A DNA stretch of 64,000 bases from UBA10677 sp045532295 (GCA_045532295.1 JAZSFP010000007.1:124001-188000), one strand, 5' to 3'. Positions 24,493 through 34,081 are shown, counted from the stretch's first letter. Notes: generated by a model not told the origin, from the sequence alone. Numbers and translations are program-made.

Positions 24493-24521
24493 TTGCATTG
24501 TTAAAAAATTTGTGTTATACT
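24493..24521 (+). promoter_or_regulatory. Promoter of the dcw cluster (mraZ)
   Basis: TTGCAT (24493-24498) and TATACT (24516-24521), 17 bases apart, directly after the last AAGTGGTCAA box. Confidence 0.75.
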
Positions 24522-24553
24522 ATATCTGTAATCTAAAAGGGAGGTGTCTAAAG

Positions 24554-24994
24554 TTGGCTATCTTAACCGGCGAGTACCGTCATCAAATAGACGAGAAAAA
24601 CAGAATAAGAATACCCGCAAAACTCAAAGAAGTTTTAGGCGCTAATCCTATGATTGCAAAGGGTTCTAACGGTTGCTTAATCGTTATGAGCAAGGAAAGA
24701 GCGGAGTCGCTTATGGAAAAGATTTTCAATGCTGACGACCTTTCCGATAATCCAAACACGAGAGCAATGAGAATGATGCTTTCGAGCGCAGACTTTCCCG
24801 AAGAAGACAAGCAGGGTAGAATACAGATAAAGAGCACCTTACTTGCAAAGACAAAAATCAAGAAGAACCTCGTAACTATCGGTCTTTACGATAGAGTGGA
24901 GATTTGGAGTGAAGAGGCTTGGGAGGCATACCTTAACGACGAAGAACAACCTGATTTTGATACTTGTTTAAGGAGCCTTAATAAAAATGCCTAA
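24554..24994 (+). CDS. mraZ: Transcriptional regulator MraZ
   Basis: A 146-residue MraZ with two AbrB/SpoVT-like motifs, the first with DEKNRIRIPAKL near 13-24 and the second with DKQGRIQIKSTLL near 84-96. I start it with TTG at 24554, which is eight bases after GGGAGGTG and gives MAILTGEYRHQIDEK, the standard family start; the longer in-frame ATG at 24479 lies upstream of the promoter. MraZ represses the division and wall cluster. It overlaps rsmH by eight bases. Boxes upstream are listed separately. Confidence 0.93.
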   Translation: MAILTGEYRHQIDEKNRIRIPAKLKEVLGANPMIAKGSNGCLIVMSKERAESLMEKIFNADDLSDNPNTRAMRMMLSSADFPEEDKQGRIQIKSTLLAKTKIKKNLVTIGLYDRVEIWSEEAWEAYLNDEEQPDFDTCLRSLNKNA

Positions 24995-25907
24995 CTATCA
25001 TATCCCCGTTTTGTTAAACGAAGTGCTTGACGCGCTTAAAGTTAAGGCGGGCGGAATATATTTAGACGGAACTTTGGGCGGTGGTGGTCATTCCTCTGCG
25101 ATAATGAAAGCAGGCGGACGATTGATTGCAACTGACCGCGACGACGAGGCGATAGCGGAGTCGAAAAAACGCTTTCAAAGTGAAGGCCTTACTGATTACA
25201 CGATAGTTAAAAGCAATTTTAAGAAGGCAAAAAAAGTTCTTGACGAACTTGGTATTGATGAAATTGACGGCGCATTACTTGACCTTGGAATTTCATCCCA
25301 TCAAATAGATGAACCGACGCGAGGATTTTCATATCGCTTTGATGGTAAACTTGATATGCGTATGGATACCGAAAGCGACCTTACCGCATACGAGGTTATA
25401 AACGAATACAAAGAAGAGGAACTCGTTAAAATCCTTTTTGAGTACGGTGAAGAAAAGTTTGCGAGAAAAATAGTGAGCGCTATCGCAAAGCAAAGAAAAA
25501 TTGCGCCAATAAACAGTACGCTTGAACTTGCTGAGATAGTAAAGAAGGCTACGCCCGAATTTTATCATCGACAAGGACACCCCGCTAAAAAAACTTTTCA
25601 AGCAATCCGAATTGAAGTTAACGGAGAACTTGAAGGGCTTAAAGAGGTCGTAGAAGACCTTGCAAGTAAAATTAAGAGCGGAGGAAGACTTGCAATAATT
25701 ACCTTCCACTCGCTTGAGGATAGGATAATTAAGCAAGCAATGCGACTTGCTTGTACGGATTGTATATGCGACAAGAGTTTGCCGATATGTATATGCGGAC
25801 ACAAAGCAATCGCGAAAAATATAGGAAAGATAAAACCGAGTAAGCAGGAACTCGCCGACAACTCAAGAAGCGCAAGCGCGACTTTGAGAGTGATCGAAAA
25901 ACTGTAA
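24987..25907 (+). CDS. rsmH: 16S rRNA m4C1402 methyltransferase RsmH (MraW)
   Basis: A 306-residue S-adenosylmethionine-dependent methyltransferase. The N-terminus HIPVLLNEVLDAL, the SAM motif DGTLGGGGHS near 23-32, LDLGISSHQID near 94-104, GHPAKKTFQAIRIEVN near 200-215 and ITFHSLEDRIIK near 240-251 are all typical. It methylates C1402 of 16S rRNA. It overlaps mraZ by eight bases. Confidence 0.96.
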   Translation: MPNYHIPVLLNEVLDALKVKAGGIYLDGTLGGGGHSSAIMKAGGRLIATDRDDEAIAESKKRFQSEGLTDYTIVKSNFKKAKKVLDELGIDEIDGALLDLGISSHQIDEPTRGFSYRFDGKLDMRMDTESDLTAYEVINEYKEEELVKILFEYGEEKFARKIVSAIAKQRKIAPINSTLELAEIVKKATPEFYHRQGHPAKKTFQAIRIEVNGELEGLKEVVEDLASKIKSGGRLAIITFHSLEDRIIKQAMRLACTDCICDKSLPICICGHKAIAKNIGKIKPSKQELADNSRSASATLRVIEKL

Positions 25908-25931
25908 TATAAATAAAGTGAGGGACATACA

Positions 25932-26549
25932 ATGATAACGACAAGAAGAGAAGTAGAAATCGAAAATGGCACTACGCAAGTAACGGCAAACGTTCGTCGT
26001 ATCACACCTGAAGAAAATATCGTACGCATCACTCCTAACGTAGAAGTAGGAGCGTCCTCCTTTGCGGAAGCGGCGGTACGAGTAAGTGAACCTCAAGAAG
26101 AAGTTATAAGAGTTACACCTAAAATGGATATGGGCGACTTAATGCCCACGATTAGAAGTGAAGAGGCTGCTGACGAAGAAATTGAACTTGAGCCTCCGCT
26201 TTCGAGAAAGACGAAAATGGCGCTTTGCGTATACCTTGCATCCGCTTTCATAATCGCGCTTATCGTTCTCATTACTGGCATAGCGATTACGAATACTACG
26301 AGCGAGGTTGCAGCGCTTGAGAGTAGAGTGTACGCTCAAAGTATGATACTTGAAGAGCAAGACGCTCAAATCAAATACCTTAGCGACGACGAAACTATTA
26401 TGGCGGCTGCCGAGGCTATGGGAATGGTAGAAAGCACTGACGCTACCGAGATTGAAATGCTCACTCTTTCCGATTCGGTTACTTATGAGGCGAAAAGCAA
26501 TGCCTTTGATGCGCTTTGCGACTTCTTAAGCAACATAATCGGAGGTTAA
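25932..26549 (+). CDS. FtsL-like division protein
   Basis: A 205-residue protein in the ftsL position of the dcw cluster. It has a long acidic, cytoplasmic N-terminal part (about 1-95) with three spaced VRITP-like units (IVRITPN, VIRVTPK, VRRITPE), a single membrane segment (about 97-118, IIALIVLITGIAI), and a predicted coiled coil (about 120-150, SEVAALESRVYAQSMILEEQDAQ). FtsL is a bitopic protein with that layout, but the N-terminal region is much longer than usual. It would bridge FtsQ and the transpeptidase. Sequence identity is too low to call from motif alone; position and topology carry the call. Confidence 0.6.
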   Translation: MITTRREVEIENGTTQVTANVRRITPEENIVRITPNVEVGASSFAEAAVRVSEPQEEVIRVTPKMDMGDLMPTIRSEEAADEEIELEPPLSRKTKMALCVYLASAFIIALIVLITGIAITNTTSEVAALESRVYAQSMILEEQDAQIKYLSDDETIMAAAEAMGMVESTDATEIEMLTLSDSVTYEAKSNAFDALCDFLSNIIGG

Positions 26550-26556
26550 AAATTAA

Positions 26557-28449
26557 TTGAATAAAAACAGTTTCATTACGACACGAAAGAGGTTATTGAT
26601 TGTAGCAATATCAATAACCTTTTTATTTTGCCTTTTAATAGGCAGGCTTTTTTTCGTGCAAATTATTGACGGGCAAAGCCTTACTTTTAAAGCGAGCGAG
26701 CAATGGCATAGAGACTTACCGCTTAAGGCAAAGCGCGGTAATATTTTAGATAAGTGTGGAAATATCATCGTTGACAGCAAAGAAGTCTTTACCATTTACG
26801 TTCGGCCACGCGCAGTTAAAGATATTGAAAAAGTTGCAAGCGAATTATCATCGGCACTAAATTTAGATAAAACTAAACTGTATAATAAAATCAAAGAGGC
26901 GAAGGTGGGAGAAATTACCGTAAAAAAAGGCGTGGACTTTGAAAAAGGGAACTATTTGCGTTCGTTAAATTTGGAAGGCGTTTATTTTTCCGTTGATAGC
27001 GCGCGAAATTACCCATATCCTGAGTATTTAGCGCAAGTTTTAGGCTACACAAATGCTGATAACGAGGGGCAAAACGGTCTTGAAGGTTATTACGATAAGT
27101 TTTTAAAAGGCGTTAATGGACTAACGCTCAATGAAACGGACAATAAAGGTATTGAACTTGAAAATAGCGTTACTTCGTATCTTCCTGCAATAGACGGTGC
27201 AACGCTAACTACAACTCTTGATATAAATATTCAAAGTTTTGTTCAGTCAGCCGTTCGTGACGCAATGAACGAGTGGAACGCTAAATCCGTTAATATGCTC
27301 GTAATGGATGTAAATAGCGGTGGAATAGTGGCAATGGCGCAAGTTCCCTCATATTCTTTGGACGATTTGCCTCGTGATAACGTGGAAATTCTCAACGCTT
27401 ATAGTAAAAATACTATGATTACCGACGTGTATGAACCCGGTTCGACTTTCAAAATTTTCACAACCGCCTCCGCAATTGAAAGCGGTGTCGTTAGTAATAA
27501 TAGCAGATTTTTTTGCGCGGGACATAGGGTGGTTGACGGTCAACGAATTAAATGCTGGCGAAGTAAAGGGCACGGAAGTCAGGATTTAAGTAAAGGAGTG
27601 CAAAACAGTTGTAACTGTGTTTTTATGGATTTAGCCTTATCAATGGGTACGGAAAGGTTTTACGAATATCTTCAAAAATTTGGCTTTGGTAGTAAGACTG
27701 GAGTGGATTTTTATAGTGAAAGCGCTGGACTTTTAATGAAAAAAAGTTCAGTTAAAACAGTAGACTTAGCAAGAATAGGTTTTGGGCAAGCGGTCGCCGT
27801 TACACCATTACAACTTATAAGTGGGGTTTCAGCGGTGGTTAATGGTGGAATTTATCATACTCCGCATTTCGTTACTTCTATTGTCGATAACTTTAACAAT
27901 AAAATCTACGATTTCGTGGATAACCCTAAAAGGATTTTAAGCGAAAGCACGAGCGATAAAATGCGTGAACTTCTTGAAAGCGTCGTTAGCGAAGGAAGTG
28001 GCAAAAAGGCTATGGTAGACGGATATAAAATAGGTGGCAAGACGGGAACTGCCCAAAAGTATGAAAACGGCGTTATTGCTCAGGGTAAGTATATATCTTC
28101 GTTCGTAGGGTTTGCGCCTGTTCAAAACCCAAAGTACGCAATACTAATGACGATTAACGAACCTAATTCTTACGCATATTACGGCAGTATCGTAGCCGCG
28201 CCTTACGTTGGGCAAGTATTTAGCAAGATTTTTCAATACGAAAAAATTGAACCCACTGAAATAATAGAAGAAAAAGAATATATTGAAATGCCGTATCTTG
28301 ACGGAATGAGCGTAACGGAGGCTATGAAAGTGCTTGACGAGAAAGGTATTCTTTACGAGGTTGCGGGCGAGGGGGATAGCGTAGTATCAACCGTACCCAT
28401 TGCAAGTGAGATGATAAGTAAGGGAGATATAGCGTTAATTCGTTCATAA
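26557..28449 (+). CDS. Penicillin-binding protein, FtsI/SpoVD type with one PASTA domain
   Basis: A 630-residue class B penicillin-binding protein. It has an N-terminal membrane anchor (about 12-33), a dimerisation domain (about 45-190), a transpeptidase domain with the catalytic STFK (about 289-292), the SCN motif (about 348-350) and KTG (about 497-499), and a single C-terminal PASTA domain (about 573-630). It starts with TTG 11 bases after GGAGG. PASTA-tailed members are SpoVD-like, but this is the only such gene in the cluster, so it may serve both vegetative division and spore cortex. Which is not decidable from sequence. Confidence 0.9.
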   Translation: MNKNSFITTRKRLLIVAISITFLFCLLIGRLFFVQIIDGQSLTFKASEQWHRDLPLKAKRGNILDKCGNIIVDSKEVFTIYVRPRAVKDIEKVASELSSALNLDKTKLYNKIKEAKVGEITVKKGVDFEKGNYLRSLNLEGVYFSVDSARNYPYPEYLAQVLGYTNADNEGQNGLEGYYDKFLKGVNGLTLNETDNKGIELENSVTSYLPAIDGATLTTTLDINIQSFVQSAVRDAMNEWNAKSVNMLVMDVNSGGIVAMAQVPSYSLDDLPRDNVEILNAYSKNTMITDVYEPGSTFKIFTTASAIESGVVSNNSRFFCAGHRVVDGQRIKCWRSKGHGSQDLSKGVQNSCNCVFMDLALSMGTERFYEYLQKFGFGSKTGVDFYSESAGLLMKKSSVKTVDLARIGFGQAVAVTPLQLISGVSAVVNGGIYHTPHFVTSIVDNFNNKIYDFVDNPKRILSESTSDKMRELLESVVSEGSGKKAMVDGYKIGGKTGTAQKYENGVIAQGKYISSFVGFAPVQNPKYAILMTINEPNSYAYYGSIVAAPYVGQVFSKIFQYEKIEPTEIIEEKEYIEMPYLDGMSVTEAMKVLDEKGILYEVAGEGDSVVSTVPIASEMISKGDIALIRS

Positions 28450-28504
28450 TTTTAGAACGCAACGAGTATAATTTTAATGGTAAAATATACTTATGGAGCG
28501 AGCA

Positions 28505-29911
28505 ATGAAAATAGGCGAACTTATCAATGGATACAATGGCGAATTTAAAAACGAAGGGGTACGTGGTATCGCGTTTGACACTTCAATGGTACAAAAGGGC
28601 GATTTGTTCTTTGCTCTTAAGGGTAAACAGAACGATGGAAACGAGTACGCTTTAGAGGCTATCAAAAAGGGTGCGATTGCAGTCGTAAGCGAAAAAGCCA
28701 CTTTGTCTGTACCGTCTATCGTAGTCAAGGATTGCCGGATTGCGCTTTCAGAGGCGTCGAGAATATTCTTTGGTAAACCCGATAAAGAAATGAGCCTTTG
28801 CGCTATAACGGGAACTAACGGCAAGACTACGACGAGTTTTATGTTAAATCATATTCTTAAAGTAGCAGAAAAAAAGACGGCTTTAATAGGAACGAACGGC
28901 GTATATATTGCAAACAAAAAGTTTCCGCCCTCCCTTACCACTCCCGACCCTCCGTTTATGTACGAATATTTTCACGAGGCGGTAGAAAACGGAGTAACGC
29001 ATCTTACGATGGAAGCGTCTGCTCACGCGCTATATTTACGAAAACTGCACGGACTGAAATTCAAGGTTTCCGCCTTTACGAATTTTACTCAAGATCATCT
29101 TGATTTTTTTGGTAATATGGATGAGTATCTTAAAGCGAAACTAGCCCTCGTGTCTTTATCGGAAAAAGTGGTTGTAAACGCGGATGAACCTGTGTTTGCG
29201 GTAATAGAAAATAAGGTTACTTACGGCATAAAAAACACGAGTGATTTTAGAGCAGTAGGTCTTAAAATTTCCACAACGGGTAGTAAATTTTGTGTCGTTT
29301 ATAAAGATTTTAAAGAAAAAGTTAACTGTCCTCTTATAGGAAGATACAATGTTTATAACGCGCTTTGCGCCATTGCCTGCGCCGTAACGCTTGGCGTGGA
29401 TTTTGCGCTTGCTTGTAACGCTTTATCGAGTATGAACGAGGTTGAAGGCAGAATTAATTGTATTGCCTTAAAAAAGGGTAGCGCAATAATTGACTTTGCG
29501 CATACGCCCGATGCTCTTGAAAAAGTTCTAATTGCCTCGAAAGAAATGTGTAGCGGAAAACTAACGGTTGTTTTTGGCTGTGGTGGTAACAGAGATAAAG
29601 GTAAGCGCGCCGTTATGGGCGAAATTGCCACGAAGTACGCCGACAGAATAATAGTAACGAGCGATAATCCTCGATGGGAAGAGCCTAACGAGATAATTTC
29701 CTCCATTGTAAAGGGAATAAAAGATGCAAACTTTGACGATTATTACATAATGCCAGATAGAAGACGAGCAATAGATTTTGCTCTATTCTTGCTGGATAAA
29801 AAAGATATAGTAGTAATTGCTGGTAAAGGCGCAGAAGATTATCAAGAAATTAAGGGCAAAAAAATACCATTTTCCGATAAAAAAGTGGTGTTAGAGTATT
29901 TGGAGGATTAA
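28505..29911 (+). CDS. murE: UDP-MurNAc-tripeptide synthetase MurE
   Basis: A 468-residue Mur ligase. Walker-type GTNGKTT is at 103-109, and DNPRWEEP (387-394) is the motif found in meso-diaminopimelate-adding enzymes, in line with lysA downstream in the window. The ATG at 28505 fits the GGAGCGAG site at 28495; an ATG four codons earlier is the alternative. It adds the third peptide residue in the cytoplasm. No murF lies between this gene and mraY. The tail motif is IPFSDKKVVLE. Confidence 0.94.
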   Translation: MKIGELINGYNGEFKNEGVRGIAFDTSMVQKGDLFFALKGKQNDGNEYALEAIKKGAIAVVSEKATLSVPSIVVKDCRIALSEASRIFFGKPDKEMSLCAITGTNGKTTTSFMLNHILKVAEKKTALIGTNGVYIANKKFPPSLTTPDPPFMYEYFHEAVENGVTHLTMEASAHALYLRKLHGLKFKVSAFTNFTQDHLDFFGNMDEYLKAKLALVSLSEKVVVNADEPVFAVIENKVTYGIKNTSDFRAVGLKISTTGSKFCVVYKDFKEKVNCPLIGRYNVYNALCAIACAVTLGVDFALACNALSSMNEVEGRINCIALKKGSAIIDFAHTPDALEKVLIASKEMCSGKLTVVFGCGGNRDKGKRAVMGEIATKYADRIIVTSDNPRWEEPNEIISSIVKGIKDANFDDYYIMPDRRRAIDFALFLLDKKDIVVIAGKGAEDYQEIKGKKIPFSDKKVVLEYLED

Positions 29912-30912
29912 TGATAGTTAAACTATTATCAGTTTTAATAACTTCTTTCATCGTTTGCGTTGTTTTAACGCCGATTGTAATGAAAATAGCGAAGAAACTA
30001 AAACTTCGTCAAACCGTACTTCACTATGTGGATAACCACGCTTCAAAAAGTGGAACTCCCACAATGGGAGGAATAGCGTTCGTTTTGTCTACCGTAATTA
30101 TAACTTTGTTTTTTATGAGTGAGGGAAATTCACTCGTAATTATGCTCGTAGCGTTAATTTTAGGATTTGCTCTTATAGGCTTTTTAGACGACTTTATCAA
30201 AGTATATTTTCATAGAAACGAGGGATTAACTCCGTGGCAAAAGATATTCTTTCAAGTGTCAGTCGCTATCGTCGTTTCGCTTTTCGTTTATTTTAATCCG
30301 ATTGTTGAGGACAAGTTATATTTGCCGTTTACACTAATTGAAATCAACCTTAGCGTATTATCAGTTCCATTTTACGCCTTTATGTTCGTAGCGTTTACTA
30401 ACGCAGTAAATCTTACGGACGGGTTGGACGGACTTGCGGGTAAAACTGCGTTAACTTACACCCTTTTCTTTACGGCAATTCTTTCGATTATCGTGTTTGC
30501 GCTTGGAGTCGACAAACAAACGGAAGGCGAGTATATCAATTTAATAATTTTTTGTATAGCCTTAATAGGTTCACTTTGTGGATTTTTACTATTCAATTCT
30601 TATCCTGCTAAAATTTTTATGGGGGATACGGGGTCGCTTGCTCTTGGTGGCGCGCTTGCAGGACTTGCAGTGATGAGCAAACTATCATTAGTCGCTCCGA
30701 TAGTGGGCATCGTCTACGTAGCAACTTGTCTTTCTGATATTATTCAAGTTCTACACTTTAAACGAACGAAACGCCGAATATTTTTGATGGCGCCTCTTCA
30801 TCATCACTTTGAAAGAAAAGGCGTGCACGAAAATAAAATCGTTACGATATATACGCTTATAACTGCCTTTGTGGGAGCGATAACGCTTATTCTTATTTTA
30901 GCATTTTTGTAA
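29911..30912 (+). CDS. mraY: Phospho-N-acetylmuramoyl-pentapeptide transferase MraY
   Basis: A 333-residue polytopic membrane enzyme that makes lipid I. About ten hydrophobic segments are visible. Motifs include GTPTMGGIAF near 48-57, FLDDFIK near 91-97 (with the catalytic Asp pair), NLTDGLDGLAG near 169-179 and the HHHFE near 293-297. The ATG overlaps the murE stop (TAATG). Length is usual. Confidence 0.95.
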   Translation: MIVKLLSVLITSFIVCVVLTPIVMKIAKKLKLRQTVLHYVDNHASKSGTPTMGGIAFVLSTVIITLFFMSEGNSLVIMLVALILGFALIGFLDDFIKVYFHRNEGLTPWQKIFFQVSVAIVVSLFVYFNPIVEDKLYLPFTLIEINLSVLSVPFYAFMFVAFTNAVNLTDGLDGLAGKTALTYTLFFTAILSIIVFALGVDKQTEGEYINLIIFCIALIGSLCGFLLFNSYPAKIFMGDTGSLALGGALAGLAVMSKLSLVAPIVGIVYVATCLSDIIQVLHFKRTKRRIFLMAPLHHHFERKGVHENKIVTIYTLITAFVGAITLILILAFL

Positions 30913-30976
30913 GTTCTAAACTAAAAAGACAAGCATAAATTTTTATTATAGAATAAAAAACGGATGGTAAAAATTT

Positions 30977-32245
30977 ATGGAAAAAGTATTGATTTACGGC
31001 AAAGGAATAAGCGGGCTTGGCGCAATGGAAAGTTTAAAATCGAGGGGTACGTGTGCTTTGATTTGCGACGATACAGACTTTGAAAAACTAAAAAATGAAG
31101 ACTATTCTTTGGCAGTTATAAGTCCCGGTATTGATTTTAATCACGATGTATATAGATGGGCAAACGAAAGAGAGATACCTGCAATTAGCGAACTTGAACT
31201 TGGATATATGCTTTGTCATAAGCCTATTATTGCAGTAACGGGCACCAACGGAAAAACTACTACCGTTGAAATGCTTGGTAAAATGTTTCGCAATAGGAAA
31301 GCGGAAGTTTGTGGAAATATAGGCTCAGCGTTTTCTTCTGTTTCAGTGAAAAATGAAAGCGAAATATATATCGTTGAAACTTCAAGTTTTCAACTTGAGA
31401 AAACTTTTCGGTTTAGGCCTAAGGTTGCAGTAATTACAAATATTACTCCCGACCATATAGATAGACACGGCAGTATGCAAAATTATGTAAATGCAAAATT
31501 GAAAATTGCTCAAAACCAAAATAAAGAAGATTATTTGGTGCTTTCCGCTGACGATATATCGGTAGAGTATTTGAAAGGATTTCAACCACAATCAACCGTC
31601 ATTTATACTTCAATAAAAGAGCGCGTAAAAGGGGCGTATCTTAATAACGACAAAATCTATTATATGGACGAAGTTATATGTTCGGTAAATCGCATTAGAG
31701 CAAGCGGATTACATAATATTTCAAACGCATTGTCAGCAATAGCGGTAGCAAAAATCTTTGGCGTTAGTAACGGTGAAATTGTAGACGCTCTTTCCTCTTA
31801 TTCGCCAGCAAAACATCGCCTTTCCTACGTAGGCTCTATTCGTGGTGTTGCTTTTTATAACGATTCTAAGGGAACGAACGTCTCAGCGACGATAAAGGCT
31901 ATGGAAAGTATGCCCTCGTCGTTTTGCTTAATTTTAGGAGGGAAAGATAAAGGATACGAATTTGACGAGATTTTTGAAAAGAAAATAAAAAATTTGAAAA
32001 AGGTCTTCGTGCTTGGTGAGTGTTCGGATAAAATATATAAAACAGCAAAACGATATAACTTTACTCGTATAGAAAAATGTGAAAGTTTAGATAAAGCGGT
32101 TATCGAGGCTTATCACGAAAAACAAGACGCCGTACTTTTATCGCCTGCTACGGCAAGTTTTGATATGTTCAAAAACTACAAAGAGCGCGGGGAACGCTTT
32201 GAAGAAATAGTTAAGGGGCTTAAGCGTGTTGAAGAGAGAAGATAA
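30977..32245 (+). CDS. murD: UDP-MurNAc-L-alanine--D-glutamate ligase MurD
   Basis: A 422-residue Mur ligase. Motifs: N-terminal Rossmann YGKGISGLGAMES near 7-19, GTNGKTTTVEM near 92-102, ETSSFQLE near 133-140, HRLSYVGS near 276-283 with NDSKGTN near 291-297, and LSPATASFDMFKNYKERG near 390-407. It adds D-glutamate to UDP-MurNAc-L-Ala. The end overlaps the ftsW start by 20 bases. The 64 bases before it show no terminator, so it belongs to the cluster transcript. Confidence 0.94.
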   Translation: MEKVLIYGKGISGLGAMESLKSRGTCALICDDTDFEKLKNEDYSLAVISPGIDFNHDVYRWANEREIPAISELELGYMLCHKPIIAVTGTNGKTTTVEMLGKMFRNRKAEVCGNIGSAFSSVSVKNESEIYIVETSSFQLEKTFRFRPKVAVITNITPDHIDRHGSMQNYVNAKLKIAQNQNKEDYLVLSADDISVEYLKGFQPQSTVIYTSIKERVKGAYLNNDKIYYMDEVICSVNRIRASGLHNISNALSAIAVAKIFGVSNGEIVDALSSYSPAKHRLSYVGSIRGVAFYNDSKGTNVSATIKAMESMPSSFCLILGGKDKGYEFDEIFEKKIKNLKKVFVLGECSDKIYKTAKRYNFTRIEKCESLDKAVIEAYHEKQDAVLLSPATASFDMFKNYKERGERFEEIVKGLKRVEERR

Positions 32246-33350
32246 ATTTAATAAGCCTGATTACATTTTAAGTATACTCGTTATATCCTTGGTTTTGTTC
32301 GGAGTAATAATGGTATACTCTGCAAGTTCTTATTCTGCAAGCGTATATTATAACAATGAGTTTTACTATATGTTTAAGCAGATTATAGGCGCGGTACTCG
32401 GAATAGCAGTGATGATAATTTGCTCGCATATTGATTATCATTTGTTACTAAAGTTTAGATATTTATTGTTGATTTTAGCATACGTATTATTAATTTTGGT
32501 ATTTATTCCCGGAATAGGCGTAGAAAACTACGGCGCAAAACGGTGGATAAATTTACCGTTTTTCACAATTCAGGCAAGCGAAATAGCAAAGTTTGCGTTT
32601 ATAATTTTTGCCGCCGCCTATATGAGCAAAAATTATAAAAAAATGACCACTTTTCGTGGTCTGTTACCCGTACTAATAGTTGGCGGAAGTATGTGCGTTT
32701 TAATTATTTTAGAACCGAATATGTCAATAACGATGTGCGTGGGATTGTTAATGTTCGTTATGCTTTTCTTTGGGGGAGCAAAAATTAAACACTTTGCATT
32801 ACTACTAATACCCGCGCTTGCGCTCGTCCCACTTTTGATAATTTTAGAGCCGTATAGACTTCAGCGACTTATGGCGTTTCTCAATCCTTGGGAATCACCA
32901 CTTGAAGAAGGGTATCAACTAATTCAATCCTTTTACGCGCTTGGGAGTGGAGGACTTACGGGAGTTGGGCTTTTTAATTCTCGACAAAAATATTTATTCC
33001 TCCCCTTTGCTGAAAGTGATTTTATATTCAGCGTCATAGGGGAGGAACTCGGATTTTTAGGGTGTATCGTCGTTGTTGCAGTCTACGTGGTTATAGTACT
33101 GAGAGCAGTAAAAATTGCAAAGAACAGTTCGGATAGATTTGGTTCGTATCTTGCAGGCGGTATAGCCTCGATAATCGCTATCCAAGTTCTTATAAATATT
33201 GCCGTCGTAAGCGGTTCAATACCGCCTACGGGATTACCGTTACCGTTCGTAAGCGCAGGAACGAGTTCGCTAATCGTTTTTTGCGCCGGCGTCGGATTTT
33301 TGAACAGTGTTAAAAGATTTAGCCATAAATCCATTAAATGCCTGATTTGA
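32226..33350 (+). CDS. ftsW: Lipid-linked peptidoglycan glycosyltransferase FtsW/SpoVE
   Basis: A 374-residue SEDS-family membrane protein with about ten segments. Conserved parts are MVYSASSYSA near 28-37, YGAKRWINLPFFTIQASEIAKFAF near 99-122 (split domain signature), NPWESPLEEGYQLIQS near 218-233, AESDFIFSVIGEELGF near 255-270 and LPLPFVSAGTSSL near 340-352. It starts with GTG inside murD. No murG follows: the next gene is on the opposite strand, and its coding end overlaps this one by 81 bases (33270-33350). FtsW and SpoVE cannot be separated from sequence alone. Confidence 0.92.
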   Translation: MLKREDKFNKPDYILSILVISLVLFGVIMVYSASSYSASVYYNNEFYYMFKQIIGAVLGIAVMIICSHIDYHLLLKFRYLLLILAYVLLILVFIPGIGVENYGAKRWINLPFFTIQASEIAKFAFIIFAAAYMSKNYKKMTTFRGLLPVLIVGGSMCVLIILEPNMSITMCVGLLMFVMLFFGGAKIKHFALLLIPALALVPLLIILEPYRLQRLMAFLNPWESPLEEGYQLIQSFYALGSGGLTGVGLFNSRQKYLFLPFAESDFIFSVIGEELGFLGCIVVVAVYVVIVLRAVKIAKNSSDRFGSYLAGGIASIIAIQVLINIAVVSGSIPPTGLPLPFVSAGTSSLIVFCAGVGFLNSVKRFSHKSIKCLI

Positions 33351-33998
33351 GAAGAGCGCTGCGCCCACTCCAACCGCTATTGCGGCGTCAACGATAGCAA
33401 AAAGATTATAAACCATACTGTACGGCCACGCGCCCCAGCCTGCCCAAGCGTATTCAGCGAAGAAGATAGCGCCCGAGAGAATGTGAGAAATATAGCGAAC
33501 GACGGTATAAATGCCCGCTCCTATATAAAAACCGTAGTGCGCGCCGTGAGTAGATTTGTTTTCTTCCAAAAGAGAATTGTGCTTATTTTTGTCAAAGGGG
33601 ATAAGCGCAACGAAAATAAGCGAAAGATACGGAAAGAAGTAGTCAAGCATTACTTGAAAAGGCGTAAGAATATACGGATTTTGCATAAACTGAAGAAGAG
33701 TAAACGCAACGCATACGATAGAGCCTTTTCCTATTCCAAGGTAATGGCAGTAAAGCATAATGGGAAGCACGGATGCAGGGGTAATCGTTCCGCCTTGAGG
33801 CAAAGAGTAGCCAAAGAAGGATAAAGCAAAGGACGTTGCTATACAGATAGCGCCGAAAGTAATATCTCGAGTAGTGGGCTTTGTGGAGCCGTAACGCTTA
33901 TTTTGAGCGTTGCTTATCACGAGAACTACTACGACTGCAATAATTACGATTGCAAACGAGAGCAGAACTAACCAGTTTTCAGTTAACCATTCGAACAT
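33270..33998 (-). CDS. thiT: Energy-coupled thiamine transporter ThiT
   Basis: A 242-residue S component of an ECF-type vitamin transporter. Hydrophobic segments span about 8-28, 48-66, 78-95, 110-132, 158-180 and 190-215; the segments with FGAICIATSFALS and WAGWGAWPYSMVYNL match ThiT, whose Trp and Tyr residues bind thiamine. It is under a TPP riboswitch. The start ATG has an AAGGAG site. Its last 27 codons are encoded opposite the 3' end of ftsW, and this tail (NGFMAKSFNTVQKSDAGAKND-like) is hydrophilic and probably dispensable. Confidence 0.9.
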   Translation of the reverse strand: MFEWLTENWLVLLSFAIVIIAVVVVLVISNAQNKRYGSTKPTTRDITFGAICIATSFALSFFGYSLPQGGTITPASVLPIMLYCHYLGIGKGSIVCVAFTLLQFMQNPYILTPFQVMLDYFFPYLSLIFVALIPFDKNKHNSLLEENKSTHGAHYGFYIGAGIYTVVRYISHILSGAIFFAEYAWAGWGAWPYSMVYNLFAIVDAAIAVGVGAALFSNQAFNGFMAKSFNTVQKSDAGAKND

Positions 33999-34024
33999 AA
34001 TAAAACTCCTTTAATACCGCTAAT

Positions 34025-34057
34025 AAAAACCGACCGCGATAATGATTTCGCGGTCGG
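34025..34057 (-). terminator. Riboswitch-controlled terminator before thiT
   Basis: On the minus strand CCGACCGCG and CGCGGTCGG arms (complement of 34049-34057 and 34030-34038) are followed by TTTTT. It lies between the TPP aptamer and the thiT start, so TPP should favour termination. Confidence 0.85.
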
Positions 34058-34081
34058 AAAAATCAGCATGCATTAAAAAGA

